Of a stretch of 64,000 nucleotides of DNA, positions 1 to 9,623 are shown in pieces; position 1 is the first letter of the stretch; each line of letters begins with the position of its first letter. The notes below the pieces were generated by a model. It had not been told where the DNA came from and ran no database searches. It saw only the letters and a list, made by a program, of their open reading frames with translations. A program made the position numbers and the translations under genes. This DNA comes from Roseomonas fluvialis (lineage in GTDB: Bacteria > Pseudomonadota > Alphaproteobacteria > Acetobacterales > Acetobacteraceae): contig NZ_AP025637.1 in assembly GCF_022846615.1 (NCBI RefSeq), positions 496,001-560,000 on the forward strand, in the 5' to 3' direction.

Positions 1-240
1 CTCGACGCCCTGCGCCCCTATTTCCGCGCACGCGGCATCGAGGCAAATTGGGATGCGGTGGAACAGACCGCCGACAACATGCTGGTCACGACCCTGTCGA
101 TGGTTTGCCCCTTCGAAGTGCCTGAGAAGCAGGCGCTGCTGGAAGCACCCGACCCTGGCGAGCGCGCGCGGATGCTGGTCGCGCTGATGCGCATGGGCGC
201 CGCCGCCAACGCCCCCTCGTCCGAGGGACGGCCGAGCTGA
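1..240 (+). CDS. LON substrate-binding-domain protein, C-terminal fragment
   Basis: The window opens inside this reading frame, so only the last 79 residues are visible and the true start lies upstream. The fragment, with a run reading [20 protein letters not shown], has the helical C-terminal part seen in stand-alone LON N-terminal (substrate-binding) domain proteins of alphaproteobacteria. These lack the AAA and protease parts of Lon. The frame ends at a TGA 70 nt before the Trm112-like gene on the same strand, so the two may be cotranscribed. Function is unknown beyond a presumed protein-binding role. Family assignment is by remembered pattern and is fairly secure; substrate is not known. 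Confidence 0.72.
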   Translation, partial: LDALRPYFRARGIEANWDAVEQTADNMLVTTLSMVCPFEVPEKQALLEAPDPGERARMLVALMRMGAAANAPSSEGRPS

Positions 241-310
241 CACCCTGCCGGGGTCCGCCCCGGCACCTACAACCGGCCCCGCGTGGGCCCGCGAAGCAGG
301 ACGAAGACGC

Positions 311-520
311 ATGTCCGAGACATCGCCCCAAGGGACTACGGTCGGCGGCGCCGTCGACCCCAGGCTGCTGGAGATCCTGGTCTGCCCGGTCACCAAGGGG
401 CCGCTGCGCTACGACCGTGACGCGGGCGAACTGGTCAGCGAGCGCGCCGGCCTGGCCTATCCGATCCGCGACGGCATCCCGATCATGCTGCCGGACGAGG
501 CGCGCAAGATCGACGGCTGA
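311..520 (+). CDS. Trm112-family (UPF0434) small protein
   Basis: A 69-residue protein whose core, [19 protein letters not shown] followed by [18 protein letters not shown], is the diagnostic signature of the Trm112/YcaR-like family. Eukaryotic Trm112 is a zinc-binding activator subunit of methyltransferases. Only one Cys of the usual zinc set (in LVCPV) remains here, as is common in bacterial members, so zinc binding is doubtful. It lies between the LON-domain gene and a DUF971 gene, separated from the latter by only 4 nt, which points to one transcript. The partner methyltransferase is not identifiable from the context. Confidence 0.88.
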   Translation: MSETSPQGTTVGGAVDPRLLEILVCPVTKGPLRYDRDAGELVSERAGLAYPIRDGIPIMLPDEARKIDG

Positions 521-524
521 GCGC

Positions 525-893
525 ATGTCCGCCGCGCCCACCGAGATCCGCCTCAGGCGCGCCGAGCAGGCCCTGGAGGTCGCCTTCCCCGATGGTGCGC
601 GGTACCGGCTGCCGGCGGAATACCTGCGCGTCGAGAGCCCGAGCGCCGAGGTGCAGGGCCATGGTCCAGGGCAGAAGGTGATCGTCGCCGGGCGGCGGCA
701 TGTCGGCATCCTGCGCGTGGAACCGGTCGGCAACTACGCGGTGCGCATCGTCTTCGACGACCTGCACGACACCGGCATCTACGCATGGGCCTATCTGCGG
801 ACTCTGGGCGTCGAGCAGGAGGCGCGCTGGTCCACGTATCTCGCTGAACTCGGCGCGCGCGGCCTCTCGCGCGAGCCGCCGCGGCGGGCATGA
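525..893 (+). CDS. DUF971 / gamma-butyrobetaine hydroxylase-like N-terminal domain protein
   Basis: A 122-residue single-domain protein. The start at ATG 525 is chosen because it directly follows the Trm112-like stop (4 nt gap); a longer in-frame start would run far into that gene. Family landmarks are EIRLRRAEQALEVAFPDG near the N-terminus, YLRVESPSAEVQGHG in the middle, and NYAVRIVFDDLHDTGIYAWAY towards the end. The family is often linked to iron-sulfur or dioxygenase systems, but the stand-alone bacterial form has no settled function. The C-terminal WSTYLAELGARGL segment matches the usual tail. Same-strand spacing suggests an operon with its upstream neighbour. Confidence 0.85.
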   Translation: MSAAPTEIRLRRAEQALEVAFPDGARYRLPAEYLRVESPSAEVQGHGPGQKVIVAGRRHVGILRVEPVGNYAVRIVFDDLHDTGIYAWAYLRTLGVEQEARWSTYLAELGARGLSREPPRRA

Positions 894-935
894 GAATGCC
901 TGTCGTGCCCGCCCGTGCCGCGGCATCATCGCGCC

Positions 936-1346
936 ATGGATGACGTGATTCCACGCGGTGGTGGCCGCGGCGAAAGGCCGGCGGCTCGCAACGTGCTGGG
1001 CGGCGTGCTGCTGCCGTGTTCGGTCGCGCCGCTGACCGGCTTCTTCCGCGATGGCTGCTGCAACACCGGGCCGCAGGACCACGGCCTGCACGTGGTCTGC
1101 GCCGAGGTCACCGCGGCGTTCCTGGCCTTCAGCCAGGCGGCCGGCAACGATCTTTCCACGCCACGGCCCGAATATGGCTTCGCCGGTCTGCAGCCCGGCG
1201 ACCGCTGGTGCCTGTGCGCCGCGCGCTGGGAGGAAGCGCGCCGCGCCGGCGCCGCGCCGCCAGTGCTGCTCGAGGCGACGCACGAGGCGGCGCTGCGGGT
1301 GACGACGCGCGCGCATCTGGAAGCGCACGCGATCGACCTGGACTGA
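936..1346 (+). CDS. DUF2237 family protein
   Basis: A 136-residue protein beginning MDDVIPRGG at ATG 936; a start 21 nt upstream is possible. The motifs NVLGGVLLPCSVAPLTGFFRDGCC, PQDHGLHVVCAEVTAAFLAF and GLQPGDRWCLCAARWEEA are those of DUF2237, a small cytosolic Cys-rich family without known activity. Several Cys residues (the CC pair and the CLC motif) are conserved and could bind metal, which is inference. No Shine-Dalgarno sequence precedes the start. Instead CATCAT sits exactly 6 nt upstream of the ATG, a spacing that would fit leaderless transcription. Downstream is a 172-nt spacer before the convergent AraC pseudogene, in which I see no gene. Confidence 0.82.
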   Translation: MDDVIPRGGGRGERPAARNVLGGVLLPCSVAPLTGFFRDGCCNTGPQDHGLHVVCAEVTAAFLAFSQAAGNDLSTPRPEYGFAGLQPGDRWCLCAARWEEARRAGAAPPVLLEATHEAALRVTTRAHLEAHAIDLD

Positions 1347-1518
1347 CCCCGGGGCCCACGCCGGTGGTGGCAGGCGTCCGGACCATACGCGTCAGCACGG
1401 TCTCCCCATCGGCAGGCTCGCCTATCGGCAGGAACCCACGGCACCGGTCGAAGCGGGGCGCACAGATCCGGCTTGCCGATGGCATGTGCCGCGCAAGTCG
1501 AAGCACGCGGCGCGCATG

Positions 1519-2569
1519 CTATCCCTCCAGGCGGGACACGAGGTCCAGGAAGCCGCGCGCGCTGGCGCGGGCGATGCTGCCCGTGGCGCGCGGCAGGCCA
1601 GCCCGCGCTGCCTCGCGTACGTCGCTCGGCGTCGCATCGTAGCGTCGACGGAAGGCGCGGCTGAACACAGAGGGTTCGAAGAAGCCCACCGACTCGGCGA
1701 TCTCCCGGACGGAACGCCGCTCCCGCGTGTCCTCGAGCAGCCGCCGCGCCTGCGCCAGGCGTTCCGCCTGGATGGTCGCGTAGACGCCGTTCGAACAACC
1801 GATAGAGCGCGCTGCGCGACAGCCCCGCCTCCCGGCACAGCCGCGCGGGCGTGAGGGTGGCCGAGCCCAACCGCGCGCGGATCATGGCGCGTAGCCTTGC
1901 GCGCAAGACGACCTCGGCATGCGGGCGGGCGGCGGCCAGGGTGTCGGGACTTTGCACCAGTGCTGCGCGGAGCAGTGCCAGTGTCGCGTCGCGCAGGCCG
2001 GGCACCTGCGCAGCCGTCATATCGGGAAGCCGCGCGGCCATCTCACGCAGGAATGCCATGAGCAGCCCGCCCATCGGCGTGGCGAGCACCTGCGTGCCAT
2101 CGAGGCCGCGCGGCAGGTCGAGACCCGGCAGCGCATCGCGCGCGAGGAAGGCGATGCTCCAATCCTGTTCGGCGCCCGAGCGTTCCAACGTGAAGGGCTG
2201 GTCGCAGGACATCAGGATGGGGCGCGCCGCCGAGACTTCGAGCGTCGACCCGCCGAGTTCCATGCGCTGCCGACTGTGCGCAGGAATGCTGATGAGCCAG
2301 TGGTCCAACCCATCGCGCCGTGCCATGGCCGGTGTGCGGCGCTGGTCGAGTGGGGGCGAGGTGGTGCGCTTCATCACCAGCGGTCCCAGCGACCAGGCCG
2401 TGTAGGTGGCAGGGCAACCGGTGCCACTGGTGCGCTGCAACAGTTCGGCAAACCCGATCGCGTCGGCGCGATAGGCTTCGAACTGCTGCGCCGGCGGCAG
2501 ATGCAGATTGCTGAAGCGAACCGAGGGAATTGGCGCGATTCCATCGCATCTGTCGTTGGGCGTTCCCAT
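1519..2569 (-). pseudogene. AraC-type transcriptional regulator, disrupted by a frameshift
   Basis: Reading from 2569, the frame gives an AraC-binding-domain-like N-terminal half (QRTSGTGCPATYTAW, AHSRQRMELGGSTLEVSAARP). It continues into the first helix-turn-helix, LTPARLCREAGLSRSALYRL, then LFE. At about 1789-1795 the family pattern jumps frame. The second helix-turn-helix continues in another frame as GVYATIQAERLAQARRLLED, then VREIAESVGFFEPSVFSRAF and RRRYDATPSDVRE, ending at the TAG at 1519-1521. The shift is a net extra base or two missing bases. The uninterrupted frame from 2569 stays open to about 926 only because of GC bias. If real, the DNA-binding half is lost; a sequencing error is the main alternative. 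An AT-richer promoter-like stretch lies just upstream of the start. Confidence 0.75.
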
Positions 2570-2637
2570 TACTGTATTTCTAGCGGAAACGGCGGGTTTC
2601 TACCAGCACGTATCAGTCTGCTCGTGCCGTATTGCTT

Positions 2638-2662
2638 ATCGGCGAGGCTGCGGCCTGCCGAT
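2638..2662 (-). terminator. Bulged hairpin after the hybrid kinase gene
   Basis: ATCGGC and AGGC pair with GCCT and GCCGAT around a 4-nt loop, giving a 10-bp stem with a single bulged base. It lies 68-92 nt beyond the stop of the hybrid histidine kinase and before the start of the AraC gene. No T-run follows, so intrinsic termination is unproven; it could also be part of the AraC promoter region. Confidence 0.4.
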
Positions 2663-2729
2663 CGACCCAAGCCTGCACGAGGGGATGAACCTGCGCCGGG
2701 CATGCCGTGGCCCGGTCGAGTGTTCCGCC

Positions 2730-4937
2730 CTAGGCCGCCGGCACGGCCGGCAGCGCCCGCTTGGGCCGCTGCGCCGCAATCCGCGTCAGCACCGTGTCCA
2801 CGTCATAAGGCTTGCCGATGATCTCGAACTCGCCGGCGCCGCCGTGTTCGGCCAGCGCCTCGGCCGCGTAGCCCGACGCCAGCAGCACGCCAATCGTCGG
2901 CCGCAGCCTGCGCGCCTCGCGTGCCAGGTCCACGCCGGTCATCCCGCCGGGCATCACCACGTCCGAGAACAGGATGTCGGCCTGCGCGCCTTCCTTCAGC
3001 AGGGCGATTGCGGTCGGCCCGTCCGGGGCGGCCAGCACGGCGAAGCCGGCATCCTGCAGCATGTCCACCGCCACGGCGCGCACCGCCGGTTCGTCCTCGA
3101 CCACCAGCACCGACCAGCCGATGCCCGAATGTGCGGCCACGCGCGGCGGCGCCGCGGTACCGCCCACCGCATTGTCGGTGGCCGACCCCAGCGGCAGGTA
3201 CAGCGTGACCGTGGTGCCGCGCCCCGGCGCGGACTGGATCGCCACATGGCCGCCGATCTGGCGCACGAAGCCGAAGACCTGCGACAGGCCCAGGCCCGTC
3301 CCCTGGCCCGGGCCCTTGGTGGTGAAGAAGGGTTCGAAGGCGCGCTCGCGCACTTCGGGCGGCATGCCGGTGCCGGTGTCGCGCACCTCGATCGCCACAT
3401 AGGGGCCGGGCTGTGCCTCGGTATTGCCGGCCAGCGCCTGTTCCTGCAGCCAGGCGCGGCGCGTCAGCACGCGCAGTTTGCCGCCGCGCGGCATGGCGTC
3501 GCGCGCATTGATCGCGAGGTTGAGCAGCGCGGCTTCCAGCTGCGCGGCATCCGCGCTGCAGGCCGGCAGCTTCTGGTCGAGCGCGAGTTCGACCGTCACG
3601 CTCTCATCCAGGGCGCGGCGCAGCAGCGGCAGGAAGTCCCGCAGCAGGGCATTGGCGTCCACGTTGGTCAGCGTCAGCGGCTGGCGCCGCGCGAAGGCCA
3701 GCAGGCTGGCGTTCAGCCGCGCGCCGCGATCCACCGCCGTGACGGTCGCGGCGAGCAGCCGCTTGGTGCGTTCGTCCGCGCGCGAGCCCAGGTGGCGTTC
3801 CAGCGCGCGCGCCGTGCCCAGGATCGCGGTCAGCAGGTTGTTGAAGTCGTGCGCGACGCCGCCGGTCAAGCGCCCGAGCCCTTCCATCCGCTGCGCATTG
3901 CGCAGGCTTTCCTCGGCCACCTCGCGGCGCGCGATCTCGTCGCGCAGTTCCGTCGCATTCGATTCCAGCCGCTCCAGCGTCTCGGTGGCGCTGCGCGAGC
4001 CGAGCCAGATCCGCCAGCCCGCGAACATCAGCGCGAGCGCGAGTCCGCCGGCCAGCGCAGCATGAACCCCGAATTGCGGGCCCATGATCGGCTGGGCCTG
4101 CGCAACCGGCACGGCATAGGCGACGAACAGCGGCTGGTCGCCCACCCGTTGCCAGGCGACCAGTTGCGGCGCGCCGTCGCCGAATGGGTCGGCCGTGATG
4201 GCCCGCTGGTCGCCTTGTCCGATCGCGATGCGCAACGGGTCGCGCGGCCCAAGCAAGGGCAAGGGGCCGCCGCCCTGGCGCAGCAGCGTCAGCCCGTCCC
4301 AGCGCAGCAGCGCGAAGCGCCCGCCGTCGCGGCGCAGGCGGTCCCATTCCGCCAGGAAAGCGTCGGCCTTCAGCACGCCGAGCAGGACGCCGTCATACGG
4401 CCGGCTCTCGGGCGCGCGGCCACGCGCCATCAGCACGCCGGCGGAGTCGCCGAACAGGTCGCGCGGTGCCGGATCGAAGGCCATGCCGCGCAGCCCCTCG
4501 CGCAGGGCGCGGATGCCGTCGATGCCGGACAGGTCCGCGAGCGGTGCCGGCTCCGCACGGCCCGAAACCACCGCGCGACCGTCCGGGCGCACCAGCACCA
4601 GCGTCATCTCGTCCGGCTGCTGGTTCTCGATCCGCCGAAGGTCGGCCTGCAGCGTGCCGCGCCGCGCCTGGATCTGGCCCCAGGTCAGGCTGCCCGTGAG
4701 GTCCTCCAGCCGGTCGAGCGCCGCGCTGCCGGACTGCACGACGCGCAGCGCCTGCTCGCGCGCCACGGTCGCCGCGGCGACGGCGCGGCGCTGCGCGTCC
4801 TCGCGCACCTGGGCGCGGTCCTGCATGGTCAGCAAGGCCATCAGCGCGAAGGGGATCGCGGCGGCGAGCACGAACACGATCACCGCGGAGACCGGCGGTG
4901 GCCTGTTGCGTCCGGTCGATGATGCCCCTTTGCTCAA
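2730..4937 (-). CDS. Hybrid sensor histidine kinase / response regulator
   Basis: A 735-residue membrane kinase. A first membrane segment at about residues 16-38 and a second at about 284-309 bracket a roughly 245-residue extracytoplasmic sensor region. The region carries no cofactor motif I recognise. The H-box GGVAHDFNNLLTAILG places the phospho-accepting His near residue 361. The HATPase part shows LLNLAINARDAMP (N box), VRDTGTGMP (G1) and GPGQGTGLGLSQVFGFV (G2). A C-terminal receiver domain (about 612-730) has the acidic pair VVEDEPA and an intact phospho-acceptor in ILFSDVVMPGG. The architecture is that of HDFNN-type hybrid kinases. No cognate regulator is adjacent; the downstream AraC gene is broken. 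Signal and target are unknown. Confidence 0.9.
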   Translation of the reverse strand: MSKGASSTGRNRPPPVSAVIVFVLAAAIPFALMALLTMQDRAQVREDAQRRAVAAATVAREQALRVVQSGSAALDRLEDLTGSLTWGQIQARRGTLQADLRRIENQQPDEMTLVLVRPDGRAVVSGRAEPAPLADLSGIDGIRALREGLRGMAFDPAPRDLFGDSAGVLMARGRAPESRPYDGVLLGVLKADAFLAEWDRLRRDGGRFALLRWDGLTLLRQGGGPLPLLGPRDPLRIAIGQGDQRAITADPFGDGAPQLVAWQRVGDQPLFVAYAVPVAQAQPIMGPQFGVHAALAGGLALALMFAGWRIWLGSRSATETLERLESNATELRDEIARREVAEESLRNAQRMEGLGRLTGGVAHDFNNLLTAILGTARALERHLGSRADERTKRLLAATVTAVDRGARLNASLLAFARRQPLTLTNVDANALLRDFLPLLRRALDESVTVELALDQKLPACSADAAQLEAALLNLAINARDAMPRGGKLRVLTRRAWLQEQALAGNTEAQPGPYVAIEVRDTGTGMPPEVRERAFEPFFTTKGPGQGTGLGLSQVFGFVRQIGGHVAIQSAPGRGTTVTLYLPLGSATDNAVGGTAAPPRVAAHSGIGWSVLVVEDEPAVRAVAVDMLQDAGFAVLAAPDGPTAIALLKEGAQADILFSDVVMPGGMTGVDLAREARRLRPTIGVLLASGYAAEALAEHGGAGEFEIIGKPYDVDTVLTRIAAQRPKRALPAVPAA

Positions 4938-5135
4938 CCGCCCTTGTCCTCGACCCCTGCGGCGATGCGTGTCATGCGGGCGCGCCCTGCGCTGCGATCG
5001 GCACGATCACTGCCGGTATGATCACCGCGGCGCGCCTGGCCGGCCCGTCGCTGCCGCCCGGCCTTCGGGCTCGTGCGGCAACGGATCAGGCTGCCGCATT
5101 CGGCAGGCGCGGATCAAGCCCTTGCTGGGGGCCCG

Positions 5136-6353
5136 TCACTCCGCCGGGAGCGCCGCGATGCGCCGCCGGCGCCGCAGCCGCCATTCCTGCGCGAGCGCCA
5201 TCAGCGCCGTCAGCAGCATGAACCCGGCAGCGGCGAAGAACACCAGGCGCGCCTGCCCGCCATCGAGCAGCCAGCCGAACAGCACCGGCCCGACCATGCC
5301 GCCCAGGTTGAAGCCGGTGGAGACGATCCCGAACACGGCGCCCGCCTGGCCCGGCGGCGCCGCGGCGCGCACCAGCATGTCGCGGGAGGGCATGATCATG
5401 CCCGACAGGAACCCGGCCGCCGCCATGACCGGCACGAGGACCAGCCCCGGCACCGCGCCGCTGCCCACCAGCAGCACCAGTGCGGCCGCGGAACCGAAGC
5501 CACCCGCGGCCACCAACCCGTGGTTGCGGGTGCGGTCCGCAACAACGCCGCCGAACAGCACGCCTCCGGCGCTGGCGAACAGGAAGGCGGTCAGCGCCGC
5601 ATTGGCCAGGGTCAGCGACAGGCCCTGCCCATCGACCCACGCCGCGACCGAGAAGTTCTGGATCGCGCCGTTCGACAGCGCGAGCGTCACGAAGAACAGC
5701 ATCATCGCGAGCACGGCGGGCGAGAGCACCGCACGCACGCCGCCCGCTGCCGCCCCGGCTTTCGCGGCCGCAGGGCGCGGCGCGGCGACCGGCGCGCGGC
5801 CCAACAGCAGCGGTATGGCGGCGATCGGTCCGATCGCCCCGGCCGCGATCAGCGCCGCCGGCATGCCGAAGGCCGCTGCCGTGCCGAGCACGAAGGCCGG
5901 CGCGATCGCCCCGCCCAGGAACCCCGCGAAAGTATGGATCGAGAAGGCCCGCCCGACCCGTTCCTCGGCGATCGACGACCCCAGGATGGCGTAGTCGGCC
6001 GGGTGGTAGACGCTGTTCGCCAGCCCCGCCATGGCGGCGGCGGCGATGAGCCAGGCATAGGTGCCCGTGAGTCCGAGCAGGATGAAGGACAGCCCGCCCA
6101 GCGTGAGCGCCGCCGCCAGCATCCGCCGTGGCCCCGCGCGGTCCACGATGAAGCCCATCGGCGCCTGGGTGAAGAAGGACACGACGTTGAAGGCCGTGAG
6201 CGCCAGGCCGAGTTCCACATAGGACACGCCGAGGCTCTCGCGCAGCAGCGGGAACAGTGGCGGAATGACCAGGTAGTGCACGTGGCTGACGAAATGCGCG
6301 GCGCAGATCTGCGCGAGCGTTCGCTTCTCGTCGGGGGTCCAGCCGGCGGCCAT
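5136..6353 (-). CDS. MFS transporter
   Basis: A 405-residue protein with about twelve hydrophobic segments. The loop motif [20 protein letters not shown] between segments 2 and 3 is the major-facilitator signature (usual form G-x-x-x-D-R-x-G-R-R). The motif [16 protein letters not shown] and the early [20 protein letters not shown] resemble the fosmidomycin-resistance-like branch. The substrate cannot be read from the sequence. It begins 2 nt after the polA stop and has a GGAGG within the polA end, so it is almost certainly cotranscribed with polA. That linkage is likely positional rather than functional. A TGCGGCA/TGCCGCA hairpin at 5074-5098 follows the gene. Confidence 0.88.
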   Translation of the reverse strand: MAAGWTPDEKRTLAQICAAHFVSHVHYLVIPPLFPLLRESLGVSYVELGLALTAFNVVSFFTQAPMGFIVDRAGPRRMLAAALTLGGLSFILLGLTGTYAWLIAAAAMAGLANSVYHPADYAILGSSIAEERVGRAFSIHTFAGFLGGAIAPAFVLGTAAAFGMPAALIAAGAIGPIAAIPLLLGRAPVAAPRPAAAKAGAAAGGVRAVLSPAVLAMMLFFVTLALSNGAIQNFSVAAWVDGQGLSLTLANAALTAFLFASAGGVLFGGVVADRTRNHGLVAAGGFGSAAALVLLVGSGAVPGLVLVPVMAAAGFLSGMIMPSRDMLVRAAAPPGQAGAVFGIVSTGFNLGGMVGPVLFGWLLDGGQARLVFFAAAGFMLLTALMALAQEWRLRRRRRIAALPAE

Positions 6354-6355
6354 GG

Positions 6356-9190
6356 TCAGTGGGCCTCCGCCCAGGAATGCCCGGTGCCGACCTCGACCGA
6401 GAGCGGCACGCGCAGGGTGGCGACAGATTCCATGATGGACTTCACCAGCGCGGCGGTGGGTACGACCTCGGCCTCGGGCACCTCGAAGACCAGTTCGTCA
6501 TGCACCTGCAGCAGCATGCGCGCGTTGAGGCCGGCATCGCGCAGGGCGCGCGGCAGGCGAACCATGGCGCGCTTGATGATCTCGGCCGCGCCGCCCTGGA
6601 AGGGGGCGTTGATGGCGGCGCGCTCGGCCCCGGCGCGGCGCACCGGGTCCTTGGTGGCGATGTCCGGGATCCAGAGCTTGCGGCCGAAGGGCGTGCGGAC
6701 GAAGCCGTGGATGCGGGCTTCCTCCTTGCAGCGTTCCATTTCCTGCCGGATGCCGGGGTATTGCGCGAAATAGGCGTCGATGATGGACCGTCCCTCGGCC
6801 GGCGGGATACCCAGGCGCTGGGCCAGGCCGAAGGCGGACATGCCGTAGATGATGCCGAAGTTGATCATCTTGGCGCGGCGGCGGGCTTCCTTGTCGACGC
6901 TGCCGGGGCCGAGGTGGAAGATCTCGGCCGCGGTGCGCGAATGGATGTCCTCGCCCTTCTCGAAGGCCTCGCGCAGCGTGGGCACCTCGGCCAGGTGGGC
7001 CAGCAGTCGCAATTCGATCTGGCTGTAGTCGGCGGCCAGCAGCACGTGTCCGGGCTCGGCCACGAAGGCGCGGCGGATGCGCATGCCTTCCTCGGAGCGG
7101 ATCGGGATGTTCTGCAGGTTCGGGTCGTTGGACGACAGGCGCCCGGTGCTGGTGCCCGCCATGCCGTAGGAGGTGTGCACGCGGCGGTCGATCGGGTCGA
7201 TCTCGGCCGCCAGCGCTTCGACATAGGTGGATTTCAGCTTCGCGAGCTGGCGCCATTCCAGCACGCGTGAGGCGAGTTCCACGCCCTGCGCGGAGAGGTC
7301 CTCGAGCACCGCCGCATCGGTGGAATAGGCGCCGGTCTTGCCCTTGCGCCCGCCCGACAGCTTCATTTCGTCGAACAGGATTTCGCCGAGCTGCTTCGGA
7401 GAACCGACGTTGAACTCGCGCCCTGCGAGCGCGTGGATCTGCTTCTCGAGCACCGCGAGACGGGCGGAAAAATCCTCGCCGATCCGCGCGAGCTCGGCGC
7501 CGTCCACCTTGATGCCCGCGCCTTCCATCGCGCGCAGCACGCCGACCATGCGCCGTTCCACCTGTTCGTAGGTGGCCAGTGCGCCGTCCTCGCGCAGGCG
7601 CGGGCGCAGCAGCAGCCATAGCCGCAGCGTCACGTCGGCATCCTCGGCGGCATAGGCGGTGGCGCGGTCGAGCGGCACCTGGCTGAAGGGGATGCGCGCG
7701 CGGCCGGTGCCGGTCACCTCGTCGAACTTGATCGGCTGGTGGTTGAAGTGCAGCACGGACAATTCGTCCATGCCATGGCCGTGCTTCCCGGCTTCCATGG
7801 CGTAGGAGATCATCATCGTGTCGTCGATCGGCGCGATGGCGTCGAAGCCGCCATTCTCGCCGCGCGCCAGCACATCGAGGTCGTATTTCGCGTGCTGGAA
7901 CACCTTCAGCACCGAAGCGTCTTCCAGCAGCGGGCGCAGCAGCGCGAAGGCGCGGTCGGGCGCTACCTGCGCCGGGGCGGGCTGCGCCAGCATGTCGGAG
8001 GCATCGCCATGGCGCAGTGGCACGTAGCAGGCGCGCCCGGGGGCCACGGCCAGCGAGAAGCCGACCATCTTCGCGCGCCGCGCATCGAGGCTGTCGGTCT
8101 CGGTGTCCATCGCCACCACGCCGGCGGCGGTGGCCTCCGCCACCCAGCGCGCGAGCGCGTCCTCGGTCGTCACCGCTTCGTACGGGCCAAAGGGCACGGC
8201 GAGATCGGGCGCGACCGGGCCAGGCGCGGGCGCGTGGCGAAGTGCCGCGGGCGGCGCGCCGCGGCGCGGCGGGTCATTGCCCTCGCCGAGCTTGCCCATG
8301 CGCGCGAGCAGCGAGCGGAAGCCCATGGCGCGCAGGAAGGATTCCAGCCTGCCATCGGGCGGCGGCTTCGCGACCATCTCCGATATCGGGCAGGGCAGCG
8401 GCGCGTTCTCGTCCAGCAGCACCAGGCGGCGGGAGATGCGCGCCTTCTCGGCGTTCTCGACCAAGGCCTCGCGCCGTTTGGGCTGCTTGATCTCGGTGGC
8501 GCGGGCCAGCAGGGATTCGAGGTCGCCGTATTCGCTGATGAGCTGTGCCGCGGTCTTGATCCCGATGCCCGGCACGCCCGGCACGTTGTCGGTGGAATCG
8601 CCGGCCAGCGCCTGCACCTCGACCACCTTGTCGGGCGTGACACCGAATTTCTCGAAGACCTCCGGCTCGCGGATCGGCTTCTGCTTGATCGGATCGAGCA
8701 GCTGCACGCCCGGGCGGACCAGTTGCATCAGGTCCTTGTCGGAGGAGACGATGGTGACCTGGCCCGGGCCTTCCTCGAGATACGCCTTGGCATAGGCCGC
8801 GATCAGGTCGTCCGCCTCGAAGCCCTCGAGCTGCGCGCGGCAGACGCCCAGCGCATCGGTCGCCTCCCGGATCAGGTCGAATTGCGGGATCAGGTCGTCC
8901 GGCGGGTCCGGGCGATGCGCCTTGTAATCGGCGTAGATCTCGTTGCGGAAGTTGATGCGCGCGGCGTCGAACACCACGGCGATATGCGTGCCCGCATGGC
9001 GCGTGAGGAACTGCGAGAGCATGGTCGTGAAGCCATAGACGGCATTCACCGGCACGCCCTGCGGGTTCGTCATGGGCGGCAGCGCGTGATAGGCGCGGAA
9101 GATGTAGCCGGAGCCATCGACCAGGATCAGGTGGCGCTCGCCGGGCGCGACCGGGGGCAGCGCCTCGGATGCGGCGGCGGCGTCGCTCAT
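6356..9190 (-). CDS. polA: DNA polymerase I
   Basis: About 944 residues, three domains in order. The 5'-3' exonuclease starts at [20 protein letters not shown] and includes [20 protein letters not shown]. The proofreading 3'-5' exonuclease is at about 340-530. Its acidic residues appear intact: MDTETDSL near residue 361, KYDLDVL, and YAAEDADV. The polymerase domain is at about 560-944, with [13 protein letters not shown] (motif A), [19 protein letters not shown] (O helix) and [11 protein letters not shown] (motif C). ATG 9190 is preferred because AAGGGG lies 7 nt upstream; ATG 9244 would add 18 residues and overlap the zinc-finger gene by 11 nt. The enzyme works in Okazaki-fragment processing and repair synthesis. 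It lies between a zinc-finger gene and an MFS gene on the same strand. Confidence 0.97.
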   Translation of the reverse strand: MSDAAAASEALPPVAPGERHLILVDGSGYIFRAYHALPPMTNPQGVPVNAVYGFTTMLSQFLTRHAGTHIAVVFDAARINFRNEIYADYKAHRPDPPDDLIPQFDLIREATDALGVCRAQLEGFEADDLIAAYAKAYLEEGPGQVTIVSSDKDLMQLVRPGVQLLDPIKQKPIREPEVFEKFGVTPDKVVEVQALAGDSTDNVPGVPGIGIKTAAQLISEYGDLESLLARATEIKQPKRREALVENAEKARISRRLVLLDENAPLPCPISEMVAKPPPDGRLESFLRAMGFRSLLARMGKLGEGNDPPRRGAPPAALRHAPAPGPVAPDLAVPFGPYEAVTTEDALARWVAEATAAGVVAMDTETDSLDARRAKMVGFSLAVAPGRACYVPLRHGDASDMLAQPAPAQVAPDRAFALLRPLLEDASVLKVFQHAKYDLDVLARGENGGFDAIAPIDDTMMISYAMEAGKHGHGMDELSVLHFNHQPIKFDEVTGTGRARIPFSQVPLDRATAYAAEDADVTLRLWLLLRPRLREDGALATYEQVERRMVGVLRAMEGAGIKVDGAELARIGEDFSARLAVLEKQIHALAGREFNVGSPKQLGEILFDEMKLSGGRKGKTGAYSTDAAVLEDLSAQGVELASRVLEWRQLAKLKSTYVEALAAEIDPIDRRVHTSYGMAGTSTGRLSSNDPNLQNIPIRSEEGMRIRRAFVAEPGHVLLAADYSQIELRLLAHLAEVPTLREAFEKGEDIHSRTAAEIFHLGPGSVDKEARRRAKMINFGIIYGMSAFGLAQRLGIPPAEGRSIIDAYFAQYPGIRQEMERCKEEARIHGFVRTPFGRKLWIPDIATKDPVRRAGAERAAINAPFQGGAAEIIKRAMVRLPRALRDAGLNARMLLQVHDELVFEVPEAEVVPTAALVKSIMESVATLRVPLSVEVGTGHSWAEAH

Positions 9191-9233
9191 GGCGGTACCC
9201 CTTGGCCGGCCGGCCTCGGGGGCGCGGTTCTCG

Positions 9234-9476
9234 TCAGTGGCCATGATCCTCGCCTGCGCCCTCGGCGAGGACGTAGGTGATCGAACAATAGGGGCAAGTG
9301 ACCTCGTGGTCGTCGATGTGCAGCCAGATCCGCGGATGACCCAAGGCGCCGGCAGCCTCGCCGTCGCAGGCGACCTTGCGGGACTGCACCTCGACCCGCT
9401 GGTCGGGGGTCAGGCCCTCGACGAATTTCGGTCCGTAGCCGGTCATCAGGGGGTCGCGCATCATGGGCCTCGTCAC
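9234..9476 (-). CDS. CHCC-type zinc-finger protein (NDUFS6-like)
   Basis: An 80-residue protein with the zf-CHCC arrangement: VACDGEAAGALGHPRIWLHI followed by VTCPYCSITYVL. This supplies Cys, His and a Cys-x-x-Cys pair, the ligands found in the zinc-binding accessory subunit of complex I and in many small alphaproteobacterial relatives. It is read from GTG 9476, with ATG 9464 or 9461 as alternatives. Its stop overlaps the longest possible polA start. Its own upstream region is shared divergently with the hydrolase at 9624. A role in complex I is family knowledge and not shown here, since no nuo genes are in the window. Confidence 0.85.
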   Translation of the reverse strand: MTRPMMRDPLMTGYGPKFVEGLTPDQRVEVQSRKVACDGEAAGALGHPRIWLHIDDHEVTCPYCSITYVLAEGAGEDHGH

Positions 9477-9607
9477 AGGGGGCGCACCATAGTCGGGGCG
9501 GGCGCGGCGGGCCAGCCTCGTGGCTGCGGGGCGTGCCGGCGGCGGTCGTTGGCCGGTCGCGCGCGGCAGGCCCGGACAAGCGCGTGCGGCCCGGACGTGG
9601 AACGCGC

Positions 9608-9613
9608 TAGGGT
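9608..9613 (+). promoter_or_regulatory. Possible -10 element of a leaderless or short-leader transcript
   Basis: TAGGGT lies 7 nt before an in-frame GTG (9621) and 10 nt before ATG 9624 of the hydrolase gene. There is no Shine-Dalgarno sequence in between. Similar TAGGCT-like hexamers stand 6 nt before other starts in this window. The -35 element is not obvious. Confidence 0.35.
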
Positions 9614-9623
9614 GCTCCCCGTG

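Noticed and set aside
1406-1482. Repeats of ATCGGCAGG and an imperfect inverted copy near 1471
   Set aside because: A 9-nt direct repeat and an imperfect 12-nt inverted match 60 nt apart are too weak in such GC-rich DNA to call a terminator or mobile-element end.
926-1518. C-terminal extension of the AraC frame beyond its family domain
   Set aside because: The frame stays open after the frameshift only because stop codons are rare. It runs through an intergenic region and antisense to DUF2237.
2508-4922. 804-codon open frame on the plus strand
   Set aside because: It lies wholly opposite the hybrid kinase gene, which has complete kinase motifs. The translation is Arg/Gln/His-rich without any domain; it is a GC-bias shadow.
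5056-5098. Two small stem-loops downstream of the MFS gene
   Set aside because: Stems of 5 and 7 bp without a T-run; mentioned under the MFS gene but not listed as a separate terminator.
4195-6773. Two long overlapping plus-strand frames (about 599 and 566 codons)
   Set aside because: They cover the antisense of the kinase, MFS and polA genes and show low-complexity Arg/Ala/Pro sequence without motifs.
7739-9280. 513-codon plus-strand frame opposite polA
   Set aside because: The polA frame is fully supported by all three domains. The antisense frame has the mirrored codon pattern typical of such shadows.
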